From Trebonia kvetii (lineage in GTDB: Bacteria > Actinomycetota > Actinomycetes > Streptosporangiales > Streptosporangiaceae), in the NCBI RefSeq assembly GCF_007827045.1, contig NZ_RPFW01000005.1, positions 205,835-269,834 of the forward strand: a DNA stretch of 64,000 nt. Direction: 5' to 3'. Under the pieces are notes generated by a model. It was not told the origin of the DNA and searched no databases. It was given only the letters and a program-made list of their open reading frames with translations. This document shows positions 17,154 to 24,554 of the stretch, one piece after another. The translations under genes were made by a program, and so were the position numbers. How positions within the stretch are numbered: position 1 is the first letter of the stretch; the number at the start of each line of letters is the position of its first letter.

Positions 17154-17567
17154 TTACTCAGCGAAGGGGTTGAAGACTTGAACGCCGGCCAGCTCAAAGT
17201 CCTTGACGTTCCGGGTGACAACGGTCATGCTGTGCAGTCGCGCTGTTGCCGCGATTAGCGCGTCGATCACCGGAAGGTGCTGCGCGTAGTGCTGACGGCC
17301 CCAGGCAGCGGCGACGGGGAAAGTGACTGGGAGGACTCGGTCTTCGAACCCGGTCTCCACATCGCGGAGCCAGCGCTCGAGGGCGGAGGCTTGGTGCCGG
17401 TCTCCCCGGCCGCGAACTTTCGCGATTCCCTGCTCGATCTCGCCCAGGGTTAGTACGGAGATATGCAGCCGGTCCGGTGGCGTGGCGGCAATCCAGTCGA
17501 CCACGCCCGCCGCTGGCTGACGCTTGCGCGTCTCCGACAGGATGTTGGTATCGAGCAGGTAGGTCAC
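17154..17567 (-). CDS. vapC: VapC-type PIN-domain toxin
   Basis: 137 residues, PIN fold: YLLDTNILSE carries the first catalytic Asp, the mid-chain acid is in LGEIEQGI, and the C-terminal acids are in VIDALIAATA. Closest in style to FitB-like ribonucleases. The GTG start overlaps the antitoxin stop by 4 bases (GTGA). It is expected to cleave tRNA or rRNA when the antitoxin is degraded. The module lies in the middle of the minus-strand catabolic cluster. Confidence 0.88.
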   Translation of the reverse strand: MTYLLDTNILSETRKRQPAAGVVDWIAATPPDRLHISVLTLGEIEQGIAKVRGRGDRHQASALERWLRDVETGFEDRVLPVTFPVAAAWGRQHYAQHLPVIDALIAATARLHSMTVVTRNVKDFELAGVQVFNPFAE

Positions 17568-17860
17568 GTGCCCGCCTCAAGATCGACCGCACGCCCGAAG
17601 TCAGTCTTACGTTCGGCCTCGATCTCCGTGAAGACATCTGCGGTTCGGTCGTCGAGCTTCGGACCGCCAAGCAAGGTGCTAGCAAGGTCCACCGCAGGCC
17701 GGGTCAGCCTACGATAGTCCCTGATATCCACGATTACCGCGACATCCTCTCCGTGCCGGGTGATGACCTGCGGTCCCTCGTTCGTTACCGCACGGATCAA
17801 TTCGCTGAAGCGCTGCTTGGCGTCTTGGATCTGCCAGTGGTCCGGAGTGGATGACGTCAT
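17564..17860 (-). CDS. Phd/YefM-type antitoxin
   Basis: 98 residues from ATG 17860 (in-frame ATG 17869 also possible). N-terminal Phd fold: WQIQDAKQRFSELIRAV, then PQVITRHGEDVAVIVDIRDYRRL, followed by a more disordered acidic C-terminus that would wrap the PIN toxin. It autoregulates through the palindrome directly upstream. First gene of the toxin-antitoxin pair. Confidence 0.88.
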   Translation of the reverse strand: MTSSTPDHWQIQDAKQRFSELIRAVTNEGPQVITRHGEDVAVIVDIRDYRRLTRPAVDLASTLLGGPKLDDRTADVFTEIEAERKTDFGRAVDLEAGT

Positions 17861-17874
17861 GAGCACCATCCAAA

Positions 17875-17900
17875 ATCTGTCTAGTCCTGTCTAGACAGAT
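17875..17900. promoter_or_regulatory. Nested palindromic operator of the Phd/VapC pair
   Basis: ATCTGTCTAG at 17875-17884 and CTAGACAGAT at 17891-17900 are exact reverse complements. The spacer also makes a second palindrome, CTGTCTAGACAG at 17887-17898. Three CTGTCTAG-type half-sites thus overlap within 26 bases, 15 bases upstream of the antitoxin ATG. Confidence 0.7.
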
Positions 17901-17902
17901 TA

Positions 17903-18859
17903 TCAGGCGAGGCAGGTGAGCGGTCGCCCGCCGTTGTAGGTGACCATGTCGGCCAGCGCGCCGAGCATGTCGACGGCTCCGCCGGCATCCCCGGCTTGCT
18001 CCGGTTCCGCCGCGGCTAGGTCGGCGTACGCGCGGTGCAGGTTCCCGACGATGCGCTCCGGGTCACTCCACTCCGCATAACGGCCCAGGTCGCATTCGCG
18101 GCCCGCCTCAAGCGGTGTCAGCCCGGCCGCCCGGGCGCGCACCGCGGTTTCCCTGACGAACCGGAGGTAGCCGAGCACCTCGTCGATGATCTCGGGGCCG
18201 GCCACCGGCCCGTGACCGGGCACGATGGTGCGGGCGCCGAGCGGCCGGACGAAGTTCTCCAGTACCTCCGCCGCTCCGGTCACCGACCCGGACAGCAGCA
18301 ACGGGGTGCCCCCGTTGAACAGCAGGTCGCCCGCGAACAGCACCGAGCGTTCGGGTATCCACGCGACGATGTCGTTGTTCGTGTGCGCGGGCTGCCCGGC
18401 GAACAGCAGCTCGCACCGCAGTTCATCGACCCACAGGGTGAGCCGGTCGGCGAAGGTCAGGAAGGGCAGCGTGAGCTGGAGGTCGCCGTAGTTCACGTCG
18501 GTCCAGATGCCGGTGTTCCGCGGCAGCCCGAGCAGGCGCATCTCCGGCCTGGCGTTGTCATGGGCCACGATGGTCGCCTGCGTGAACAGCCCGTTGCCTG
18601 CCGTGTGGTCGGGGTGGTGGTGGGTGTTGACCAGCGTGCGCACCGGCAGCTTGGTGACAGCCCGGATCGTCTCGAGGAAGTCCCTGGTGCGCCGCTGGGT
18701 GGAGCAGGCGTCGATGGCGGTGACGCCATCGCGGGCGGGCAGGAAGCCGGTGTTGTTGATCATCCAGCTGCCGTCGGGCTGGATATAGGCGAAGACACCT
18801 TCGGCGACTTCCTCCACCCGGCCGGGGGCAGTGACGGGGTGATCGTGACTGGTGCTCAC
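17903..18859 (-). CDS. Metallo-beta-lactamase-fold hydrolase
   Basis: 318 residues. The zinc motif THHHPDH fits HxHxDH; further ligands are in TIVPGHGPVAG and VLFAGDLLFNGG. General family of hydrolases acting on esters, lactones or thioesters. The ATG overlaps the stop of the amidohydrolase by 4 bases (ATGA), so the two are translationally coupled. Followed after 42 bases by the inserted toxin-antitoxin operator. Confidence 0.85.
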   Translation of the reverse strand: MSTSHDHPVTAPGRVEEVAEGVFAYIQPDGSWMINNTGFLPARDGVTAIDACSTQRRTRDFLETIRAVTKLPVRTLVNTHHHPDHTAGNGLFTQATIVAHDNARPEMRLLGLPRNTGIWTDVNYGDLQLTLPFLTFADRLTLWVDELRCELLFAGQPAHTNNDIVAWIPERSVLFAGDLLFNGGTPLLLSGSVTGAAEVLENFVRPLGARTIVPGHGPVAGPEIIDEVLGYLRFVRETAVRARAAGLTPLEAGRECDLGRYAEWSDPERIVGNLHRAYADLAAAEPEQAGDAGGAVDMLGALADMVTYNGGRPLTCLA

Positions 18860-19884
18860 GCTCCGGTCCTTTCGTTGTCACGCGGCACGGCTGGCAGGGC
18901 GCCGAGCAGGGCGGCGGCGTTTCCGCCGCGGATCGCCTCGCTCGCCGACGACGGCAGCCCGGCCGCGGCGAGCCGGTCGAGCGGATCGGGGATCCCCATG
19001 TCGAAGGGATAGTCGGTGCCGAGCAGCACCCGGTCCGCTCCGGCGGCCGCGGTCAGGGTGCGCAGGCCCTCCGGCGTGTAGACCAGGGCGTCGAACCACA
19101 GCCGGCGGATGTAGGCGCTTGGCGGCTCGGCACAGGTGCGGGAGTCCGGGCGGACGTGCCAGGCGTGGTCGCCCCTGCCGAGGTAGCCGGGCAGGTAGCC
19201 GCCGCCGTGGGCGGCGAGGATCTTGAGGCCGGGGTGGCGGTCAAGCAGGCCAGAGAAGATCAGGCGGGAGAGCGCCACCGTGGTTTCCACCGGGTTGCCG
19301 ACGATGTTGGACAGGTAGGCGATATCCAGGCGTTCGCCGAGGGTGCATCCCCACGGGTGGATGAAGACGACGGCTCCCAGCTCCGCGGCCCGCGCCCAGA
19401 AGGGCTCGAGAGACGGGTCGGCGAGCTCACTGCCCGCGACGTAGGTGGCCACTTCCACGCCGTGCAGGCCGTCGCTGACGGCCCGGTCGAGGACTTCCAC
19501 GGCCAGGCCGGGGTGCTGCAGCGGCGCCGTGCCGAGCCCGATGAGCCGCCCGGGAGCAGCGGAACAGTGCTTGAGAATGCCGCCGTTAACGGCTTCGGCG
19601 TAGCGGGCGGCCAGGTCCGGGGCGGCCCAGTAGTGGTGGATGGGCATGGGGCTGACCAGCTGGACGTCAATGCCGGCGGCGTCCATCGCGGCCAGCCGCA
19701 CCAGCGGGTCGATGAGCGCGGGCGCGAGCTGGCCGATCTGCTCCCTGTTCACCTCGGCAGAGCGCGGGCCGGCCCCGCGGGCCTCCTCCGCGCGTGCCTG
19801 CGCCAGCTCCGGCCGGTCGGCGACCAGGGCCTCGGCGGCGGGGACAAGCGCGTGCGCGTGGACGTCGACTGACAGCGGGCTCAT
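18856..19884 (-). CDS. Amidohydrolase (ACMSD/resorcylate decarboxylase-like)
   Basis: 342 residues from ATG 19884 (GGAGG upstream; the ATGA overlaps the stop of the previous gene). TIM-barrel amidohydrolase of the ACMSD group: metal motif VDVHAHALVP, His in VVFIHPWG, LAAHGGGYLPGY, and catalytic Asp in LLGTDYPFDMG. Known relatives decarboxylate aminocarboxymuconate semialdehyde or hydroxybenzoates. In this operon it probably acts on a ring-cleavage product or an aromatic acid. Confidence 0.85.
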   Translation of the reverse strand: MSPLSVDVHAHALVPAAEALVADRPELAQARAEEARGAGPRSAEVNREQIGQLAPALIDPLVRLAAMDAAGIDVQLVSPMPIHHYWAAPDLAARYAEAVNGGILKHCSAAPGRLIGLGTAPLQHPGLAVEVLDRAVSDGLHGVEVATYVAGSELADPSLEPFWARAAELGAVVFIHPWGCTLGERLDIAYLSNIVGNPVETTVALSRLIFSGLLDRHPGLKILAAHGGGYLPGYLGRGDHAWHVRPDSRTCAEPPSAYIRRLWFDALVYTPEGLRTLTAAAGADRVLLGTDYPFDMGIPDPLDRLAAAGLPSSASEAIRGGNAAALLGALPAVPRDNERTGA

Positions 19885-20855
19885 ACATCCTCCGGTACGC
19901 ACGGGTTGCGCTGAGTTCCCAGGCCGGCGATCGCCGTCACCATGACGTCGCCGGGCTGAAGCCAGCGCCGCCAGACACCTCCGTTGCCCGCCGGACTTCC
20001 GGTCAGGATGAGATCGCCGGGGAACAGGGTGGTCGCGGCCGACGCCGCCGCGATGAGCGTAGGCAGGTCGAACAGCATGTTGCGGGGCGTGTCCTGCTGC
20101 AGGCGCTCGCCGTTCAGCTCGAAGGTGATCTCCAGGTCGCGGTGATCCCCGACCTGGTCGGCGGGCACAAGGAACGGCCCGGTCGGCAGGAACGTGGGGC
20201 GGTTCTTCGCCCGGATCCAGTCACCCCCCAGCGGCCGGTGCTCGGCAGGGAACTGCAGGTCGCGTGCGCTGATGTCGTTGCAGACCGTGTACCCGGCGAC
20301 ATACTCAAGCGCCCGCTCACGCGGCACGCGGCGGGCCGTGGCCCCGATAACGACCGCGAGCTCCGCCTCCCAGTCGACGTGCGCCGCCTCCGGCGGCAGC
20401 AGTACGTCGTCGTCGGGACCGCACATCGCCGACGGAAGGCCGGAGAAGAAGAACGGGCTGCCGGTGCGGACCCGCTCGTCCATGATCGCTTCGGCTACCC
20501 GGCGCAGCTCATCGTCGGAACGGGTATCGCCCGGTTCCCGCCCGGACACGGTGATCTCGGCGACGTGCGAGCGGTAGTTGGCGCCAGCCTGGAAGATCTG
20601 CCGCGGCTCCACCGGCGCGGCCAACCGCAGGCTGCCAAGCGGCACGCCGTCCTCCGGCCCCGCCGCCGCGGCGAGCCCGGCGAGGACGGGGCGGACCCGC
20701 GCCCAGTCGTCAAGCAGCGCCCGGATCGTGGCCGGGCCCTTGACCACCGCGTCGGGCTCAAGGCGGATCACCCTGTCCCCGACCACCAGGGCGGCGAACA
20801 GATCTGGTCCGTCCTGGAACCGGCCAAGCGCCCATCCGTCCACGTGCCGGTGCAT
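19881..20855 (-). CDS. Fumarylacetoacetate hydrolase family protein
   Basis: 324 residues from ATG 20855 (GAAGGGA upstream); the frame extends to 20912 without a ribosome site. FAH signatures: QIFQAGANYRSHVAE, VDWEAELAVVIG with metal-binding Glu, GYTVCNDISARDLQ and GDLILTGSPAGNGG. First gene of the FAH-amidohydrolase-MBL operon and divergent to the LysR regulator. The two FAH proteins in the cluster differ clearly, so they may act on different intermediates. Confidence 0.88.
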   Translation of the reverse strand: MHRHVDGWALGRFQDGPDLFAALVVGDRVIRLEPDAVVKGPATIRALLDDWARVRPVLAGLAAAAGPEDGVPLGSLRLAAPVEPRQIFQAGANYRSHVAEITVSGREPGDTRSDDELRRVAEAIMDERVRTGSPFFFSGLPSAMCGPDDDVLLPPEAAHVDWEAELAVVIGATARRVPRERALEYVAGYTVCNDISARDLQFPAEHRPLGGDWIRAKNRPTFLPTGPFLVPADQVGDHRDLEITFELNGERLQQDTPRNMLFDLPTLIAAASAATTLFPGDLILTGSPAGNGGVWRRWLQPGDVMVTAIAGLGTQRNPCVPEDV

Positions 20856-21013
20856 CGCGTTCCCTTCGTTCCTGGTCACGCTAGTGAGGCGGCGGCATAA
20901 GCGGAAGTTCACTTCGTGGCTGGTTGGTATCCATCGTGGTTATGATCGGCGCCACCGGCCGGCAGCGGTTGGCCGCACGGTGCGCGGACGTGGTCAGTAG
21001 CGAGGAGGCGGCG

Positions 21014-21922
21014 GTGAACTTGCAGCAAGTGGACCTGAACCTGCTGGTCTTCCTGGACGCGCTGCTGCGCGAGAAGAACGTGACGCGCGCCGCGGAGCAA
21101 CTCAACATGTCCCAGCCGGCGACCAGCGCGGCACTGGCCAGGCTGCGCAGGGTGCTTGGCGACGAACTGCTTGTCAGGCAGGGTCGAAGCCTGCAGCTCA
21201 CGCCGCGCGGCGAGTCCCTGATCGACCCGGTGCGGGAGGTGATCGCCATCATCGAGCAGTCGATCGTCCGGCCACCCAGCTTCGATCCGGCACATGACGA
21301 GCGAACATTCACCGTTAACGCCAGCGACTATGTCGGGGTGACACTCATCCGCCCATTGCTCGGCCGCCTATCGGGCCTGTCGGCGACGCTGCGCATTGAG
21401 CTGGCCCCGGTTTCGGAGCGGTATCTGACCGCACTGCAGCGGGACGAAGTGGACATCACGATCCTGCCGGACCGGCTCGTCGACCCGGCCCAGCTACCCG
21501 ACTGCCTGAGTATGCCGGTGCTCTCCGACCGCTTCGTCGGAGCGGTCTGGAACCGGCACCCCGCCGCGAAAGGCCAGCTCACTACCGAAGTGCTTGGTGC
21601 TTACCCCTACCTCCAGTACCGGGTACCCGGCGGGCAGAGCCTCTGGGACCAGGACCTCGACAAGGCCGGCATCGACCGCACCGTTGAGGCGACAGCCAGC
21701 AGTTTCGTCGCCATGCCGTACATGCTCGCGGGAACGAAGCTCATCACGCTCCTTCCGGAAAGCCTGGGGAAGCGCGTCGCCTCGTCGGCGGAAATCGTCC
21801 TCCTCGAGCCCGACATGCCCATCACGTCGCTTCACGAGTCGATGTACTGGCACGCCCGCCGAGACCGTGACCCGGGACACGCATGGCTGCGCGAGCAGAT
21901 CCGCGCCGTGTCCCACGCGTGA
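21014..21922 (+). CDS. LysR-family transcriptional regulator
   Basis: 302 residues from GTG 21014 with GAGGAGG just upstream; the frame is open from 20924. Winged helix at residues 1-60: DLNLLVFLDALLREKNVTRAAEQLNMSQPATS. A periplasmic-binding-like effector domain follows, most like the NodD/NahR subgroup. It is divergent from the FAH operon, the normal arrangement for a LysR activator responding to an aromatic inducer. The 158-base spacer should hold its binding box. Confidence 0.88.
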   Translation: MNLQQVDLNLLVFLDALLREKNVTRAAEQLNMSQPATSAALARLRRVLGDELLVRQGRSLQLTPRGESLIDPVREVIAIIEQSIVRPPSFDPAHDERTFTVNASDYVGVTLIRPLLGRLSGLSATLRIELAPVSERYLTALQRDEVDITILPDRLVDPAQLPDCLSMPVLSDRFVGAVWNRHPAAKGQLTTEVLGAYPYLQYRVPGGQSLWDQDLDKAGIDRTVEATASSFVAMPYMLAGTKLITLLPESLGKRVASSAEIVLLEPDMPITSLHESMYWHARRDRDPGHAWLREQIRAVSHA

Positions 21923-21938
21923 ACCGGACGCGCCGGCT

Positions 21939-22946
21939 TCAGTTCCTGAGGGATGGCGGGAGCCCGAACCTGGGCAGGACAGCCGGATCGAAGCGCGTCA
22001 TCGCTGACACCTGGGTGCCGGACAGGGTGAGGACCATCAACCCGACCGTGTAGTAGCTGCCGGTGTCCGGGTCGCGGGCGTAGAAGCCGAACGCGGGCTG
22101 GCCGTTCGCTCTGGCCGGGATGAGCCGGGCGGTCCAGCCGGGCCGGAACGCCGTGGCGCTGAGGAACGCGGCGGCGCGCTCGCGGCCCTGGTACTCCAGC
22201 GGCAGCGGTGGCATGGTCAGCCAGACGTCCTCGGTCATCATCGCGATTATGGCGTCCACGTTGGCCGACTCGAATGCCGCAGTCAGCCGCTCCACGAGTT
22301 CCCGCTCGGCAGGCGAGCCGGGAGGCGGCGCGGGCAGCTGTTGTGAGGGCCGGTGCCGTTCGAGTGCCGCGCGGGCGCGCTTGAGCGCGCTGGTGACCGA
22401 TTCCTCGCTCACGTCCAAGATGCGGGCCGCCTCACTGGCGTGGAAGCCGAGCACGTCGCGGAGCAGTACCACGGCCCGCTGCCGTGGCGGCAGCAGTTGC
22501 AGGGCGGTGATGAAGGCAAGCGAGATCGCCTCCCTGGACTCGTACCTGGCTTCCGGGCCAGGCGTGCTGTCGGCGATGCCGGAGAGCAGGTCATCCGGGT
22601 AGGGCTCCAGCCACAGCACCTCGCCTAGCCGGGTCGGTTCCGGCGGTGCCAGCCCGTCCGGTGGCGAGGAGACCAGCGCCGGACGCCGGCGGCCCGACCG
22701 GAGCGCGTCGATGCACCGGCTGGTGGCTACCCGGTACAGCCAGGTCCGGACCGACGCGCGCCCCTCGAAGGCGGGCAGGCCCTGCCAGGCCGACAGCAAG
22801 GTCTCCTGCAGAGCGTCCTCGGCGTCCGCCACCGACCCCAGCAGCCGGTAGCAGTGCACCTGCAGTTCACGCCGGTACGGGCCGACAAGGAGGGCGAACG
22901 CGTCGGCATCGCCCGCCTGGGCCCGGTCAAGCAGATCGGTCGTCAC
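21939..22946 (-). CDS. ECF sigma factor with SnoaL-like C-terminal domain (SigG/SigX5-like)
   Basis: 335 residues from GTG 22946 (GGAGG upstream). Region 2: RRELQVHCYRLLGSVADAED and TWLYRVATSRCIDAL. Region 4: LPPRQRAVVLLRDVLGFHAS and ILDVSEESVTSALKRAR. The last ~120 residues form a SnoaL/NTF2-like fold that in such sigma factors tunes activity in place of an anti-sigma factor. Divergent from a SnoaL-like protein at 23084. A close paralogue lies at 50309-51322. Confidence 0.88.
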   Translation of the reverse strand: MTTDLLDRAQAGDADAFALLVGPYRRELQVHCYRLLGSVADAEDALQETLLSAWQGLPAFEGRASVRTWLYRVATSRCIDALRSGRRRPALVSSPPDGLAPPEPTRLGEVLWLEPYPDDLLSGIADSTPGPEARYESREAISLAFITALQLLPPRQRAVVLLRDVLGFHASEAARILDVSEESVTSALKRARAALERHRPSQQLPAPPPGSPAERELVERLTAAFESANVDAIIAMMTEDVWLTMPPLPLEYQGRERAAAFLSATAFRPGWTARLIPARANGQPAFGFYARDPDTGSYYTVGLMVLTLSGTQVSAMTRFDPAVLPRFGLPPSLRN

Positions 22947-23083
22947 CGTGCGGCCTCCGCTCAGCTCCAGTACAGACGATCGCGCGCCAAGGAACTGGGC
23001 GGGCGGCAGCCGCCCAGTTCCGGCAGCCGGCTGCCGTCTCCACCAGGAGTACAGCACGTACGCAATAGATAGGGAGAACCAAG

Positions 23084-23470
23084 ATGTCCGCACCGAACGA
23101 ATCCCCGGCCGTCACCGTCGCCCGCGCGCACGTTGACGCCTGGAGCAACCACGACTACGTCACCGCGCGCACCGGCCTCGCACCGGACGTGCACGTCACC
23201 GCGATCACCACCATGCCGTTCCCGCCGCCCACCGACCTGACCGGCGCCGATGACTACATGACCGGCCTGATCCAATTCGCGCAGGCCGTCGTGCCCGGCA
23301 GCGCACAGATCATCGCCAGCACCGGCGATGCCCGAAACGCACTGATCATGCTGACCGTCGAGGCCGACTTCGGAGCCGGAAAAGTAACCCTGCCCGGCTC
23401 CCGGCTCTACCTCCTCGACGACGACAGCAAGATCAAGTCCGAGCACGTCGTCTTCTACGCGGCCCGCTAA
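23084..23470 (+). CDS. SnoaL/NTF2-like protein
   Basis: 128 residues from ATG 23084 with GGGAGA upstream. Alpha+beta NTF2-like fold with the opening helix ESPAVTVARAHVDAWSNHD and an acidic central part. No polyketide genes are near, so a SnoaL cyclase role is unlikely. Divergent from the sigma factor and likely its regulatory target or partner. Ends before a 15-bp perfect hairpin. Confidence 0.75.
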   Translation: MSAPNESPAVTVARAHVDAWSNHDYVTARTGLAPDVHVTAITTMPFPPPTDLTGADDYMTGLIQFAQAVVPGSAQIIASTGDARNALIMLTVEADFGAGKVTLPGSRLYLLDDDSKIKSEHVVFYAAR

Positions 23471-23474
23471 TCAG

Positions 23475-23510
23475 CAGGCGGCGGCCGGGACGTACCCCGG
23501 CCGCCGCCTG
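23475..23510 (+). terminator. 15-bp perfect stem terminator
   Basis: CAGGCGGCGGCCGGG at 23475-23489 pairs exactly with CCCGGCCGCCGCCTG at 23496-23510 around the loop ACGTAC. It starts 4 bases after the stop of the SnoaL-like gene. Confidence 0.8.
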
Positions 23511-23685
23511 GCTACCGCGCCATCACCGGCGCCCGGTGCGGCCGTCACCCAGTAGGGGTGATGCGGACGGGCCGGCAGCACGAAAGTGTTAAGCGCAGGC
23601 GGCAGGTAGTCGGCCGTTCTGCGGGGAGGCGCCACTCCGGGTGGCACGTGAACGGTTGCAGATAGGGGGAAACGGGTAACCAGGC

Positions 23686-24546
23686 ATGACCCTCAGCGTG
23701 GCGTTTGCCCTGGCTGCCGCCTTGTCCAGCGCGGTCAACCTGATGACGCAGCATTCGGCCAGCCACGGCGCGCCGAAGGGGGAGAAGGGCTGGCGCCTGA
23801 TCGCTTACCTGTTCCGGCAGCCGACGTGGCTGCTCGGCTGGATCGCGGCCGGGGGCGCGTTCGCGTTCCAGGCCGTCGCGCTCCACCAGGGCCAGCTGTC
23901 GGTGGTCCAGCCGGTCCTAGTCACGGAGCTTGTCTTTGTCCTGGTGCTGCGCCGGGTGTGGATCCACCAGGACGTGGCGCGGGTCGCGTGGGCGGCGGCA
24001 CTGGTCGTCTGCGCGGCGCTGGCGGCGTTCCTCGTGGCGGCTGAGCCGACCGGCGGGCACTCCACTCCCGAGGCGGCGCAATGGCTGTCCGCGTTGCCCG
24101 TGTTCGGCGGGGCAATTGCCGTGTTGGCCGTACTCGGAACGCGCGGTTCACCGACACGCCGAGCTGCCCTGCTGGCGGCGGCGGCAGGGTTGGCGTGGGC
24201 CGTGACGGCAACGTTCATCAAGACAGCGTCCGAGACGCTCGCCATGCACGGCATTAGCGGCATGCTCACTCGCTGGCCTGTGTACGCCCTGGTTGCCGCC
24301 GTCATAACCGGCATGCTGCTCAGCCAGTCCGCTCTGCACGTCGGGCCGTTGAGCGTGTCGCAGCCCCTTCTGGTCATCGTCAACCCGCTCGCCAGCATCG
24401 CCTTGAGTGTCTGGCTGTTCGACGAGCGCTTCACCGACAGCCCGCCGAGGATCGCCCTTGCCGCCCTGGCCATGGTGATTTTGGGCGTCGGAGTCATCGC
24501 GCTGTCGCGAACGGCGCCGCAAGATCTCAACCCCACAGACGCCTAG
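23686..24546 (+). CDS. DMT-superfamily (EamA-like) membrane transporter
   Basis: 286 residues, almost entirely hydrophobic, with about nine or ten membrane segments and two-fold EamA/NIPA-like repeat architecture. Short charged loops include RRVWIHQDVARV and FDERFTDSPP; the latter is a typical EamA loop before the last helix. An inner-membrane carrier of small metabolites or metal ions; substrate unknown. The ribosome site is weak (GGGGGAAA). Stands alone. Confidence 0.82.
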   Translation: MTLSVAFALAAALSSAVNLMTQHSASHGAPKGEKGWRLIAYLFRQPTWLLGWIAAGGAFAFQAVALHQGQLSVVQPVLVTELVFVLVLRRVWIHQDVARVAWAAALVVCAALAAFLVAAEPTGGHSTPEAAQWLSALPVFGGAIAVLAVLGTRGSPTRRAALLAAAAGLAWAVTATFIKTASETLAMHGISGMLTRWPVYALVAAVITGMLLSQSALHVGPLSVSQPLLVIVNPLASIALSVWLFDERFTDSPPRIALAALAMVILGVGVIALSRTAPQDLNPTDA

Positions 24547-24554
24547 CGCACTGC

